In this document: positions 35,837 to 45,214 of the stretch, piece by piece | Layout: every line of letters begins with the position of its first letter | How positions within the stretch are numbered: position 1 is the stretch's first letter | Assembly: GCF_001591025.1 (NCBI RefSeq) | Contig: NZ_BCTZ01000001.1 | Coordinates: 307,368 to 371,367 of the forward strand | Origin: Sphingomonas soli NBRC 100801 | Lineage (GTDB): Bacteria; Pseudomonadota; Alphaproteobacteria; Sphingomonadales; Sphingomonadaceae | DNA: 64,000 nucleotides | Direction of reading: 5' to 3' | The notes under the pieces: generated by a model | Database searches by the model: none | What the model was told of the DNA's origin: nothing | Seen by the model: only the letters and a program-made list of their open reading frames with translations | Position numbers and translations under genes: made by a program

Positions 35837-36232
35837 ATGGGGATGAGGGTCGAAATTTCAAGGTGTGTTGTCGAACTAATCCAGCGCGAGGCGGAAGCGG
35901 CCGCGCCACTGGAGGCGTGCGGGCTGCTGTTCGGCGAAGAACATTTGATTTCCGGCGCCGAACCCTGCGCGAATGTGGCCGAAGAGCCCGATACGCGCTT
36001 CGAGATCGATCCCGCTGCCCTGTTCGCGGCGCTCAGGGCCGAGCGGGCAGGGGGACGCCGGATCGCGGGCTATTGGCATTCGCACCCTAGCGGAGAGGCA
36101 AGTCCTTCCGCGACGGACGTCGCGATGGCGCAGCCTGACGGCAAATTGTGGCTCATCGCCGGGGGCGGCGATCTTACTGCCTGGCGCGCGACGCGTGCGG
36201 GCCTGGAGCGGTTGAAGATCGAATTGCGCTGA
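35837..36232 (+). CDS. JAMM/MPN metallopeptidase-like protein
   Basis: 131 residues. The JAMM signature is intact: Glu in the early APLEACGLLFG context, then YWHSHPSGEASPSATD, which is the HxHP...S...D zinc site. Small bacterial Mov34/MPN proteins cleave C-terminal tails of ubiquitin-like or sulfur-carrier proteins, or act in cysteine synthesis. ATG 35837 or 35843 could start translation. No sulfur-carrier gene is adjacent. Confidence 0.9.
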   Translation: MGMRVEISRCVVELIQREAEAAAPLEACGLLFGEEHLISGAEPCANVAEEPDTRFEIDPAALFAALRAERAGGRRIAGYWHSHPSGEASPSATDVAMAQPDGKLWLIAGGGDLTAWRATRAGLERLKIELR

Positions 36233-36250
36233 TCGCGGCGCTCCCTGAGG

Positions 36251-37827
36251 CTAGCGCTGACGCATCCGGAACAGTTCGCCATCCGCATCCAGAATATAGA
36301 GGATCGGACCGCCATAGCTCGCGGCAGGATAGAAGCCAAAGGCAATCGGCCGGTCGATTGCGCCGGCAAGGGGCACAAGATCGGCGTTTCGGGCAGTGAA
36401 GCCGGCTTCGATCGTCGTGCCTTGCTGGATAGAACTATAGGGCACGCTCCAGATCGATCCGGTGACCTCGTCAGCGAACAGATATTGCCCGTTCAGCGGG
36501 GTGAACGGGCCGGTATAGACCAGGCCGGCCACCACCGCCTGCCCCTGCATCGGTCCTGTGCCGAACCGATATTGCAGCACCGGATTGATCACCCCCGCAG
36601 GTGCGCTTCCGGTCACGGTCTGGGTGCCCTCGCGGAAGGGCCAGCCATAATTGCCGCCGATATCGGACGGGCGGATCAGGTTGATTTCCTCCATCCGGCC
36701 GTCGCCACTGTCGCTGACCAGCAGGTCCGGGCCGATGAAATGACCGGTGCGCGGGCGATGGAAGCCATAGGCAAAGACTTCCGGCGCGCCATCGCCGCCA
36801 TTGGCATAGGATTGTCAGCAGGAATGCTGTAGGGTGGGGGAAACGGCCCGGTATCGATCGCGCGGCGCATGTTCGGCTTTACCCGCAGGATCTTGCCAAG
36901 GAGCGATCGCTTGTTTTGCGCGTTGCCGTTCGCCGTACCGGGCGCGCTGCCGTCGCTCGTGCTGATATAGAGATATGTGTCCGGGCTGATCCCGACCCAC
37001 GCGTCGACATCCGGACGCCCGCCATCAATCGAAAGCACCGGCACGGCGCTCAGGAGAGAGCGGGTGCATGTGCGCGTGAAGTCACAGAAAAGCGCGTAGA
37101 TATCGATCTGACCGGTGAGAGACACGGTCGCCACGAACACGTCGCGCTGGGTCCACATCGGGCCGGTCGCGATCGACGTAATGCGGTTTGGGAAGGTAGC
37201 CGCACCACAGCCGTAACGGTCCGGCACGCCTGCCGAGCCGTGCTCGTAAGGGCCTATCCCGAACTGCCCGCCAGTTTCATCGGCGAGCATGGGAACGCTG
37301 CCGCCCGAGGACACATCGACGGGCCTGATCAGGGTGACGGAGAGCCGCTCGAGCACCGGATCGGCGACATTGGCGATGAAGATCGGCAATGGGAGAACCG
37401 CCGTGCCGCCGCGTCCGTCGCTTGCGGTGATCTGGATGTCATATTGGTTGTTTGCGCCGGCATCCGTCGGCTTCTCAAAATCGGGGGGCGTGACGAATGC
37501 GAGTTCTCCGGATGCGGAGATCGTAAGCAGGGCAGCATCCGGCCCGCCCGTGATCGAGAAGGTGATCGCGTCGCCGTCCGGATCGGTCGCCGTCGCGATA
37601 TAGACCGTTCCCGTTTTCCCCTCGTCGAGTATCAAGCGGTTTGACGAGGTGAAGGCCGGGGGGCGATTGGGCGCCGCGGTCGGCGTGGGTGTGGGTGTGG
37701 GAACCGGGGTGGGGCTCGACGCGGACCCATTGTCGCAGGCGGAAGCCAGCAGCAGGCCGGCGATTGCCACGTGCCGCCAGGCCGCGGCGCCCGAGCTGCG
37801 CAAACTCCCTTTGAGCCAAGAATGCAC
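36251..37827 (-). pseudogene. Frameshifted glucose/sorbosone-dehydrogenase-like lipoprotein with cadherin-like domain
   Basis: The 5' part encodes a lipoprotein signal (LLLASAC), a Thr-Pro linker, a cadherin-like domain (PPAFTSS...ATDPDGDAITF) and the first part of a sugar-dehydrogenase propeller (SLLGKILRVKPN). Near 36809 the frame is lost: PADNP should continue YANGGDGAPEVFAYGFHRP, which is found in another frame and runs on through RMEEINLIRPSDIGGNYGWPF to the stop at 36251. One base appears missing at the GG of 36809-36810. It is either a recent pseudogene or a sequencing error. GTG 37827 is my start; the intact product would be about 525 residues. Confidence 0.85.
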
Positions 37828-38006
37828 CGCCGGTCCGGCCAGTCCATATCTGTGCTTTCGCGAAGGTACGCGTGACCTGACGAACGGCAACGCGAATCAC
37901 GCGCTGGAAGCGCGATCGCATGCGGTTCGATCCGCGCTCACGCGCCCATGCGGGAACGTTCCGGGCGCGCAACACGTTGCTAGGCACTCATATCCGGGAG
38001 AGTGTC

Positions 38007-38153
38007 ATGCTTTGGACGATCGCCGTAATTCTCGTCATCCTCTGGCTTCTGGGCTTCTCGTTTCACATTGCAGGCGGACTGATCCACATCCTGCTGGTCA
38101 TCGCTCTGGTCGTGGGGCTGATCCAGCTCTTCAGCGGCCGCCGCGTGGTCTAG
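38007..38153 (+). CDS. Lmo0937-type small membrane protein
   Basis: 48 residues with two hydrophobic helices (MLWTIAVILVILWLLGF and IHILLVIALVVGLIQLF), the pattern of the widespread lmo0937 family. GGGAGAGTG lies before ATG 38007; a longer reading from 37920 adds a non-hydrophobic Arg-rich stretch and is unlikely. Function unknown, often stress-related. Confidence 0.82.
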   Translation: MLWTIAVILVILWLLGFSFHIAGGLIHILLVIALVVGLIQLFSGRRVV

Positions 38154-38164
38154 AATTTTGAACA

Positions 38165-38249
38165 GCCGTCATCCCTGCGGAAGCGGACACCCGGAGCCAG
38201 GCAGGGTGTTGCCCGGCAACCCTGGGTCCCCGCTTTCGCGGGGATGACG
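38165..38249. repeat. REP-like palindromic element 4
   Basis: The right arm TCCCCGCTTTCGCGGGGATG is a hairpin and pairs with the left end of the element; the interior AACCCTGG is shared with element 6 at 45215-45297. It sits between two convergent genes. Confidence 0.78.
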
Positions 38250-38296
38250 ATTCAAGATGTTCGGATCTCGCTCCAGAAACTCCGGGGTGAACGACG

Positions 38297-39829
38297 CTAG
38301 GTGCCAGCGTTGATCTGCGCGATAAGCGCGCGGTGCGCAGGCAAATCCTGCATCGCGCGTTCGCCGAAATTGCGGATGCGCTGGAACAGCTTGTCCGCGC
38401 CGGCGACATTCGGGAAATCCTCGCGGCCCGCCGAGAGATCGGTGCGGAAGCCCATGCCGTATAGGATATATTGGTAGTTGAAGAAGGCGAAGCTCTCTAC
38501 GTCCAGCGTGAAATCGTAGCGGCTGGGCGGGCGATAGCGCCATTCCTCCAGCAATTCGCGCAGCCGCTCGGGGATGGTGGCCGGATCGGCATTTTCGCGC
38601 CAGAAAGGCTCGGTGCGCTGGCTGAGACAGTAATGCAGCTTCAGGAAATTGACGATGTTGTCGTAGCGCGCGGCGATGAGCTGGTTGAAGCGGCGCGCGG
38701 GTGCGTCGATCGGGCCATTATGCGGGAATAATTCGGCGATCATGCCGATCGCTGCCTCGATCAGCAGCACGCCTGTGGATTCGAGCGGTTCGAGGAAGCC
38801 GCCCGAGAGGCCGACCGCGACGCAGTTCTTCACCCATTGCTTCTCGCGATAGCCCGCTTCGAACGCGATGCGCCGGGTTTGATATTCGGCATCGCGAGGA
38901 CCAACATAGGCGCGCAGGATCGCCTCCGCACGGTCTGCATCGATATGGTCGCTCGAATAGACGCAGCCGATGCCGCGCGCGCCCGCCAGCCCGATATCCC
39001 AGGTCCAGCCCGCCTCATGCGCGGTGGCGATGGTGAAGCTCTCCAGCGGCGCATCGGGCCGCTCATAGGGCAGCTTGCACGTGACGGCGGCGTTGGCGAA
39101 CAGATGGTTGCGCACCGATTTGAACGGCACCTGCATCGCCCGCCCGATCAGTTCGGAACGAAAGCCGGTGCAGTCCACATAGAGGTCTGCGCTGAGCGCG
39201 CCATGTTCGGCGGTGGCGATTTCGGCGATGGCGCCGGCTGCGTCGAGCGTCACCTCGCGCAGCGTGCCCTGAAGGTGCCGGACGCCCAGTTCGCGGGCGC
39301 GCTCCGCCAGCACCTGCGCCAGGCTCGCCGCGTCGAAATGATAGGCATAGTTGAGCGGCCCGTCGAAATCGCCTTCGTGCGGGCGCTTGGGCGCGCGGCG
39401 GGCATTCGCCACGCGATTCTGGATCGTCACGGCCTCCGCAAAGGGCGGGCGCGTGGCTTCGTCCTGGAGAAGCCAATAGGGAATGAGGTTCGCGCCATCG
39501 GCATAAAATGGCGGCTCGAACGGGTGGAAGAAATGGCTGTGCTCGCCATTTTCGGGGGTGCGCACCCAATCGGTGAAACGGATGCCCTGCTTGAAGGTGG
39601 CCGAAGTCTCACGGATGAAGCGGCTTTCATCGATCCCGAGGAATTTCAGCGTCTCGCGGATCGTGGGGAAGGTGCCTTCGCCAACGCCGATGATGCCGAT
39701 ATCGGCGGATTCGAGCAACGTGATCTCGAGCCGCCCATGATCCGAAAGCTCAAGCGCGCGGGCCAGATAGGCCGCGGTCAGCCAGCCGGCCGTGCCGCCA
39801 CCTACGATCAGGATGCTGCGCTTGGCCAT
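38297..39829 (-). CDS. Tryptophan-halogenase-like flavoprotein
   Basis: 510 residues, FAD-dependent halogenase family. The dinucleotide motif is GGGTAGWLTA (residues 10-19). A lysine in TFKQGIRF (about 80-87) matches the catalytic Lys that forms the chloramine. WTWDIGL corresponds to the WxWxIP box, but the Pro is replaced, and FLEPLESTGV holds the conserved Glu. Sphingomonad members often sit near TonB receptors; none is close here, and no flavin reductase is adjacent. True halogenation of tryptophan or another aromatic is therefore an inference. Confidence 0.88.
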   Translation of the reverse strand: MAKRSILIVGGGTAGWLTAAYLARALELSDHGRLEITLLESADIGIIGVGEGTFPTIRETLKFLGIDESRFIRETSATFKQGIRFTDWVRTPENGEHSHFFHPFEPPFYADGANLIPYWLLQDEATRPPFAEAVTIQNRVANARRAPKRPHEGDFDGPLNYAYHFDAASLAQVLAERARELGVRHLQGTLREVTLDAAGAIAEIATAEHGALSADLYVDCTGFRSELIGRAMQVPFKSVRNHLFANAAVTCKLPYERPDAPLESFTIATAHEAGWTWDIGLAGARGIGCVYSSDHIDADRAEAILRAYVGPRDAEYQTRRIAFEAGYREKQWVKNCVAVGLSGGFLEPLESTGVLLIEAAIGMIAELFPHNGPIDAPARRFNQLIAARYDNIVNFLKLHYCLSQRTEPFWRENADPATIPERLRELLEEWRYRPPSRYDFTLDVESFAFFNYQYILYGMGFRTDLSAGREDFPNVAGADKLFQRIRNFGERAMQDLPAHRALIAQINAGT

Positions 39830-39855
39830 GGCGGCGGCCTAGCCGAGCGCCAGTA

Positions 39856-39960
39856 TCACCCCGGCCTCGTACCGGGGCCCACCGTGCGGCACGCGATGGC
39901 ATTCCGGTTGGGGACGCATCGTTTGCGGCGTGGCGGACCCCGGCACAGGGCCGGGGCGAC
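39856..39960. repeat. REP-like palindromic element 5
   Basis: Left arm 39856-39880 (CCCCGGCCTCGTACCGGGG) and right arm 39935-39960 (CCCCGGCACAGGGCCGGGG) are inverted copies, very close to element 1 at 18711-18815. Confidence 0.8.
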
Positions 39961-39969
39961 GGAGTGGGA

Positions 39970-40284
39970 TCACTGCGCGGGCTTGGCGGCCGAATCGCCG
40001 CTTTCGTCGCGATTGACGCGCGCGGTCATGCCGGTGGCGTCGGCATCTTCGGTGGTCTGCTCGTCGGCGGTGAGCGTCGCGGTGGGCGCCGGGGCGGTGA
40101 TCGCGACGTTGGTGACAGCTTCGGTGGGCGTCTCGTCAGGAGCGATGTTCACCAGATCGCCGGTTTCGACGAGATTGGTCACGTTGGTTTCGGCGACGGG
40201 CGCTTCCTCGGCCTTGTTCTGGCAAGCGGCGAGCGCGAGCGCGGAAACGGCAAGCAAAGCGATGGTCCTGGACTTCATGTTCAT
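39970..40284 (-). CDS. Small lipoprotein, unrecognised
   Basis: 104 residues. A signal peptide with lipobox ALAAC (Cys near residue 21) is followed by an acidic, Thr/Ala-rich, probably disordered segment. It lies 9 bp after the stop of the L,D-transpeptidase gene, so they may be co-transcribed. No domain is recognised; start could be Met1 or Met3. Confidence 0.75.
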   Translation of the reverse strand: MNMKSRTIALLAVSALALAACQNKAEEAPVAETNVTNLVETGDLVNIAPDETPTEAVTNVAITAPAPTATLTADEQTTEDADATGMTARVNRDESGDSAAKPAQ

Positions 40285-40293
40285 TCCTCTTGT

Positions 40294-41799
40294 TTAGCGT
40301 GCCGACACTGCAGCGGCGGTGATGGCGGAGCGTTTCTCGATCTTGGCCGCGAGCGTCTTGTCCCAGCCATAGGGGTCGGCGCGGAAGTTCATCGTGCCGT
40401 TCGCGTTGGCAAAGGCCGTCCAATACAGCAGATAGACCGATACCTGGTCCTGCTCCTGCAGCTTCACACGCAGCGTCTTGCCCTTGGCGAGCTCGGCCTG
40501 GATCGCCTCGGGCTGCCAGGCGGGATCGTTGCGCAGCAGCAGCTGCGCCAGCGGGCCGGGCTTTTCGAGCCGGACGCAGCCATGGCTGGCCAGGCGGCTG
40601 AAGCTGGCGAAGGTCGATTGCGACGGGGTGTCGTGCAGATACACGGCATAGGGATTGTCGAAATCGAACTTGTAGAGGCCAAGCGCGCTCTTCGGCCCGG
40701 GCTGTTGCTGGAGGCGGCGGTTCGCGCCGGTGCCGATGATCTTGTAGCCCTGTGCCTTGAGCGCGGCTTCGCCCTTGGGCCAAAGCTCCTTGGTCGCGAT
40801 GCTGGTGGGCACGTTCCAGGGCGGATTGAGCACGATCGAATGGATCTTCGACTGGAGCATCGGCGTCTCGTTGCCCGGACGGCCGGTGACGGCCTTCATC
40901 GACGCGATCGGGGCATCGCCCTCGAACACGGTGAGCACCGCGGCGGCGATGTTTACCTGAATGCGCTTGGCCGGAAGCTCCGCTGGCAGCCAGCGCCAGC
41001 GCTCCATATTGGCCATGATCTGGCGGACGCGATCGGCGGCGGGCACGTTGAGCGCGCCGAGCGTGCCGGTGGAGACCACGCCGGTGGGGTTGAGCCCGTA
41101 GCGGCGCTGGGCGCGGATCACGGCTTCCTTGAGCTCCGCGTCGAACTTGTCGCCGGTGGCGACAACCTGGCTGTCCTCGACCGCAAGGCGGGTGCGCAAG
41201 GCGGCGACCCGCGCGCCGGAAGCGCCGAGCGCGAGATCCGGACCGGCGGCCAACCTGGCCCAGCCGCCCGCAGCCTCGATCTTGCGATAGGTGGCGAGCC
41301 CGCCCTGGAGCGCGTCATACCCGGCATAAGGCGGGGGCAGGGCACGCAGCCACTGCGCCAGCCGGTCTCGTTTCACGGCGTCCGCAAAGCCGGGCAGCGG
41401 GTCATAAGCGACGGGGCGCAGGCCCCAGTCCTCCTGAAAATCGCTCGTGTCGAGCCTGCCCGAATGGACGGCGCGGGCATAATCGAGCGCGGCGCGCACC
41501 AGCGCATCGTTGCCCGCAGGGATGGGAGCACGCACGCCATCGTGGCGCAGACCCTGCGCGAAGCCCGCATCGGCGAGCAGCGACGCGAGCAGCTGCGCCT
41601 GTGCGGGGCTGAGCACCGGCAAGGGGATGGGGGCGGGGACAGCCTGTACCATCGGCGCGGTCTGGGGCGTGGCTGGCGGCGTGGCCTGGGGCGCGGACGG
41701 CACCTGCTGCGCGAACACCGGCGCGCCAAGGGCTGCCACCGCTACCGCCAACAGACCGCCGTTACGCCATGCGCGGCCCGATTTCGCGTCGCTCGTCAC
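40294..41799 (-). CDS. L,D-transpeptidase with peptidoglycan-binding domain (YcbB-like)
   Basis: 501 residues. A signal peptide ends at GAPVFAQQ, then a Pro-rich stretch, a scaffold domain, a peptidoglycan-binding helix set (YGLNPTGVVSTGTL) and a YkuD domain with the catalytic SHGCVRLEKP. It makes 3-3 crosslinks in murein in the periplasm. GTG 41799, with GGGAG 9 bp upstream, fits; the much longer open frame to 42666 runs antisense through the transporter gene and is not coding. Confidence 0.93.
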   Translation of the reverse strand: MTSDAKSGRAWRNGGLLAVAVAALGAPVFAQQVPSAPQATPPATPQTAPMVQAVPAPIPLPVLSPAQAQLLASLLADAGFAQGLRHDGVRAPIPAGNDALVRAALDYARAVHSGRLDTSDFQEDWGLRPVAYDPLPGFADAVKRDRLAQWLRALPPPYAGYDALQGGLATYRKIEAAGGWARLAAGPDLALGASGARVAALRTRLAVEDSQVVATGDKFDAELKEAVIRAQRRYGLNPTGVVSTGTLGALNVPAADRVRQIMANMERWRWLPAELPAKRIQVNIAAAVLTVFEGDAPIASMKAVTGRPGNETPMLQSKIHSIVLNPPWNVPTSIATKELWPKGEAALKAQGYKIIGTGANRRLQQQPGPKSALGLYKFDFDNPYAVYLHDTPSQSTFASFSRLASHGCVRLEKPGPLAQLLLRNDPAWQPEAIQAELAKGKTLRVKLQEQDQVSVYLLYWTAFANANGTMNFRADPYGWDKTLAAKIEKRSAITAAAVSAR

Positions 41800-41997
41800 T
41801 CGCTTTTGCTCCCGCTCGCCCGCTACCTCGCGGGCCCGCAACCTGAATCTCTCTTTCAATAGGCAAAGCCGGGGCATAGCGCGAGAGACTATTGCAGCAA
41901 ATCGTGCCGAAGCTTGACAGTGCCAACGTTGTCGGCCCAACTTTGCCGCACAAGCCGCCGCGCGCGACGCGGACAGGAGAGTTGCAGGGAGAGAGAA

Positions 41998-43344
41998 GTG
42001 GCATCGGCCCGTTCGACACAGACGTTGGCGGCGTTCGCCGCAGTCACCACCTTGTTCTTCGCCTGGGGTTTCATCACCTCGCTGATCGACCCGCTGGTCG
42101 CGGCGGTGAAGGGCATCTTCACGCTCACCGACGTGCAGGCGCAGCTGGCGACCTTCGCCTTCTTCATCGCTTACGGCGTGATCTCGTTTCCGGCGGCGAC
42201 CCTGGTCGCGCGGCTCAAGTCGATCCCGGCGATCCTGACCGCGCTGGGCATGATGATCGCGGGATGCCTGGTGATGCTGGTCGCGGCCAATCTGGCGGTG
42301 TTCAGCCTGGTGCTGCTCGGTCTGTTCATCCTCGCGAGCGGAATCACCATCCTGCAGGTTGCGGCCAATCCGCTTGCCGCCGCACTGGGCGATCCGAAGC
42401 GCAGCCATTTCCGGCTCGTGCTGAGCCAGACATTCAATTCGGTGGGCACCTTTATCGGGCCGATGCTGGGCGCCGAATTGTTCCTGAAGGGCGTCGAGGT
42501 CAAGGAAGGCACGGCGATCACCGAAGCCGTGCGCGCGCAGGCGCTGGCGGGGATCGATCAGGCCTATTTCTGGATATGCGGGCTGATCGCGGCGCTGGCA
42601 TTGTTCTTCTTCCTCAGCCGCCGGGTGGTGAGCGAAGCTGCGCCGCCGCCCTCGGTGGAGGCGCAAGGCAGTCTGGGCGCGCTGATCGCCGATGCTTTCT
42701 CATCGAGATGGGCCCTGTTCGGCGGGCTGGCGATTTTCCTTTACGTCGGGGCCGAAGTCGCGATCGGGGCGCAGATGGCGTTCTTCCTGAACAGCGACGC
42801 GGTTTGGGGCCAGTCCGACGCACTCTTTGCGCTGCCGCTCGTCGATCATGTCGTGGCGCGGGACGGGGTGGTGGGCCTGTCGCTGGAGCAAGCGGGCAAG
42901 GCGACCGCGCTATATTGGGGCGGGGCGATGGTCGGCCGGGCGATCGGATCGGCGCTGCTCACCGTGGTGCCGGCCAATCGGTTGCTGATACTGTTCACGG
43001 CGATCGCCGCCGGCATGTGCCTCTATGTCTTTGGCGTGGGCGGGGTGAATGCCGGCTATGTCGCGCTGGCGATCGGGCTGTTCAACTCGATCATGTTCCC
43101 GGTGATCTTCACGCTCACGCTGGAGCGCTCGACGGCGAGCGAGGAAGCGACTTCGGGGCTGTTGTGTACAGCGATCATCGGCGGGGCATTCGTCCCGGTA
43201 GCAGTCGGCTGGGTCGCGGGGATGCACGGTTACAGCTTCGCGATGATCGTGCCGGCGCTCTGCTATGTGGTGCTGTGCCTGTTTGCGATTGCGGCGGGGC
43301 GTGCCGCGCCGGTTCGCGCCGGGGGCGCTGCTTCGGTGCATTGA
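41998..43344 (+). CDS. Sugar MFS transporter (FucP/GluP type)
   Basis: 448 residues with about twelve membrane helices. FFAWGFITSLIDPL in helix 1 and LQVAANPLAAALG and LSQTFNSVGTFIGP in the following helices are signatures of the fucose/glucose-galactose permease family. It imports monosaccharides with protons. GTG 41998 with GGGAGAGA upstream is the start. It opens the cluster of cupin, oxidoreductase and glycosidase genes. Confidence 0.93.
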   Translation: MASARSTQTLAAFAAVTTLFFAWGFITSLIDPLVAAVKGIFTLTDVQAQLATFAFFIAYGVISFPAATLVARLKSIPAILTALGMMIAGCLVMLVAANLAVFSLVLLGLFILASGITILQVAANPLAAALGDPKRSHFRLVLSQTFNSVGTFIGPMLGAELFLKGVEVKEGTAITEAVRAQALAGIDQAYFWICGLIAALALFFFLSRRVVSEAAPPPSVEAQGSLGALIADAFSSRWALFGGLAIFLYVGAEVAIGAQMAFFLNSDAVWGQSDALFALPLVDHVVARDGVVGLSLEQAGKATALYWGGAMVGRAIGSALLTVVPANRLLILFTAIAAGMCLYVFGVGGVNAGYVALAIGLFNSIMFPVIFTLTLERSTASEEATSGLLCTAIIGGAFVPVAVGWVAGMHGYSFAMIVPALCYVVLCLFAIAAGRAAPVRAGGAASVH

Positions 43345-43352
43345 GGGGGGAC

Positions 43353-43385
43353 CCTTGCCGCCGGTTGTCACCCCCGGCGGCAAGG
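43353..43385 (+). terminator. Terminator-like hairpin after the sugar transporter gene
   Basis: CCTTGCCGCCGG and CCGGCGGCAAGG form a perfect 12-bp stem with a 9-nt loop, 8 bp after the stop. It lacks a U run. Confidence 0.6.
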
Positions 43386-43599
43386 ACCTATCTGGTGCGC
43401 GTGCACACCGAACCCAGACCAGACACCCGCGCCCAATGCCGGGTCCGCAACGTGTAACGGCTGCGTGTACGAAAACTTGCGCAGGCATGCGGAAGACCGG
43501 GTGGCAATATTCTCAGACAAATGGGGTTCCCACCCGGCGATTATGGGGTAGACTGGCTGCCGACGCGGACCACCGCGCAGGCAGAATCGGGAGAGGGAT

Positions 43600-44043
43600 A
43601 TGCGAATCACGCGCTGCGATGTGCTGGCCGCAGCGATTGCCGGCTGCTGCGCATTTGCCGCCGGAGCTGTTGCGCAGGGCCATGAAAAGCTGGGTCCGGC
43701 GGTGTTCGACTGGGACAGGATGGAGGTCAAGGAGACCGATGTCGGTGCGATCCGCAACCTGATCCGCCAGCCCACCGCGACGCTCGACGAGCTGGAGATG
43801 CACATCACCACGCTCAATCCTGGCCTCTCGTCGCATCCACCGCATACGCATCCCAACGAAGAGCTGGTCATCATCCGCGAAGGAACGGTGGAGGTGCTTT
43901 CGGGCGGCGAATGGAAAAGGCTGGGTCCGGGATCGGTGATCTTCAACGCCAGTAATTCGCCGCACGCGCTGCGCAATGTCGGGACCGCGCCGGCGACCTA
44001 TCACGTGATCAACTGGAAGAGCCCGGCGACCCCGGCCAAATAG
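43600..44043 (+). CDS. Secreted cupin-domain protein
   Basis: 147 residues. A signal peptide ends near GAVAQG (about residue 27), and the rest is a single cupin barrel: HPPHTHPNEELVIIREG is cupin motif 1 with three His and one Glu metal ligand, and NSPHALRNVG is motif 2. GGAGAGGGAT precedes the ATG. Ten bases separate it from the first oxidoreductase gene. Probably a periplasmic sugar isomerase, epimerase or dioxygenase; the substrate is unknown. Confidence 0.87.
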   Translation: MRITRCDVLAAAIAGCCAFAAGAVAQGHEKLGPAVFDWDRMEVKETDVGAIRNLIRQPTATLDELEMHITTLNPGLSSHPPHTHPNEELVIIREGTVEVLSGGEWKRLGPGSVIFNASNSPHALRNVGTAPATYHVINWKSPATPAK

Positions 44044-44053
44044 GAGAGACTGG

Positions 44054-45205
44054 ATGGATCGTCGCTCACTGCTTGCCGGAGGTACCTTTGCCGGGATCGC
44101 AGCGGGATTGCCCGCCGAGCTTCTCGCGCAGAGCGTGACGTCGGGCAATGCGCCTTCGTCCGAGACGGCGCCCGCAGGGCCGGATCCGGCCGCGAAGCAC
44201 CGCATTGATTTCGCTGCGATCGGGATGGATCATGCGCATATCTATGGGATGTGCGACGCGGTGATCCGCGGCGGGGGCACGCTCAAAAGCTATTACACCA
44301 CCGACCCGAAGCAGATCGAAGCTTTCGGCAAGCGCTATCCGGGTGCGAAGCTGGCGCGGAGCGAGGATGAGATCCTTGCCGACAAATCGATCAAGGTGGT
44401 TCTAAGCGCGTCGATCCCGGATCTCCGCGCGCCGCTGGGCATCCGAGTGATGCGCGCGGGCAAGGATTATCTGGGCGACAAGCCGGCGATCACGACGCTG
44501 AAGCAGCTGGCCGATGTGCGTCGGGCGGTGAAGGAGACGGGGCGCAAGTTCGCGATCATGTATTCCGAGCGGCTGGAATCGCGCGCATCGGTATATGCCG
44601 GGCAGCTTGTCGAGCAGGGCGCGATCGGGAAGGTGATCCAGACGGTGAACCTGGCCCCGCACCGCGTGGGCACCGGGCGCCCCGATTGGTTCTGGGACAA
44701 GCAGCGCTATGGCGGCATCCTGACCGATATCGGCAGCCATCAGGCCGATCAGTTCCTGTTCTATACCAAGAGCACGACCGCGAAGGTGGTCGCCTCGCAG
44801 ACCGGCAACATCAGCTGGAAGGACAAGCCGGGTTTCGAGGATTTCGGCGACATGATCGCCACCGGCAGCGGCGGCACCGGCTATATCCGGGTGGATTGGT
44901 TCACCCCCGATGGCCTGCCTACCTGGGGCGATGGGCGGCTCTTCCTGCTCGGCACCGAGGGCTATATCGAGCTGCGGAAGTACCTCGATGTCGCGGGCAG
45001 GCCGGGCGCCAACCATCTGCTGATGGCCGACAGGAACGGCGTCAAATATGTGGACTGCTCCAAGGTCAACCTGCCGTTCGGGCCGCAATTCGTGACCGAC
45101 GTGGTCGAGCGGACGAGCACGGCACAGGATCAGGATCAGGCGCTGCTCGCCGCCGAACTCGTGCTGATCGCCCAGAAGAACGCCACGCGACTGGTGATCG
45201 CGTGA
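44054..45205 (+). CDS. Exported Gfo/Idh/MocA-family oxidoreductase A
   Basis: 383 residues. The N-terminus DRRSLLAGG looks like a twin-arginine signal. The Rossmann part is atypical (DFAAIGMDHAHIYGM instead of a clear GxGxxG). The EKP-type motif reads LGDKPAITT (about residue 140), and DIGSHQADQF carries the His/Asp region. NAD(P)-binding enzymes with Tat signals act in the periplasm with a tightly bound cofactor. It is in line with the cupin gene; the next oxidoreductase follows a palindromic repeat. Confidence 0.88.
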   Translation: MDRRSLLAGGTFAGIAAGLPAELLAQSVTSGNAPSSETAPAGPDPAAKHRIDFAAIGMDHAHIYGMCDAVIRGGGTLKSYYTTDPKQIEAFGKRYPGAKLARSEDEILADKSIKVVLSASIPDLRAPLGIRVMRAGKDYLGDKPAITTLKQLADVRRAVKETGRKFAIMYSERLESRASVYAGQLVEQGAIGKVIQTVNLAPHRVGTGRPDWFWDKQRYGGILTDIGSHQADQFLFYTKSTTAKVVASQTGNISWKDKPGFEDFGDMIATGSGGTGYIRVDWFTPDGLPTWGDGRLFLLGTEGYIELRKYLDVAGRPGANHLLMADRNGVKYVDCSKVNLPFGPQFVTDVVERTSTAQDQDQALLAAELVLIAQKNATRLVIA

Positions 45206-45214
45206 CGCCCGTTT

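Noticed and set aside
39964..41862. 632-residue plus-strand ORF opposite the L,D-transpeptidase and lipoprotein genes
   Set aside because: It is the antisense shadow of two genes with clear domains and has the Arg/His/Asp-rich composition typical of GC-rich shadow frames.
41800..42666. N-terminal extension of the L,D-transpeptidase frame
   Set aside because: It runs antisense through the sugar transporter; GTG 41799 with a ribosome-binding site and signal peptide is the sensible start.
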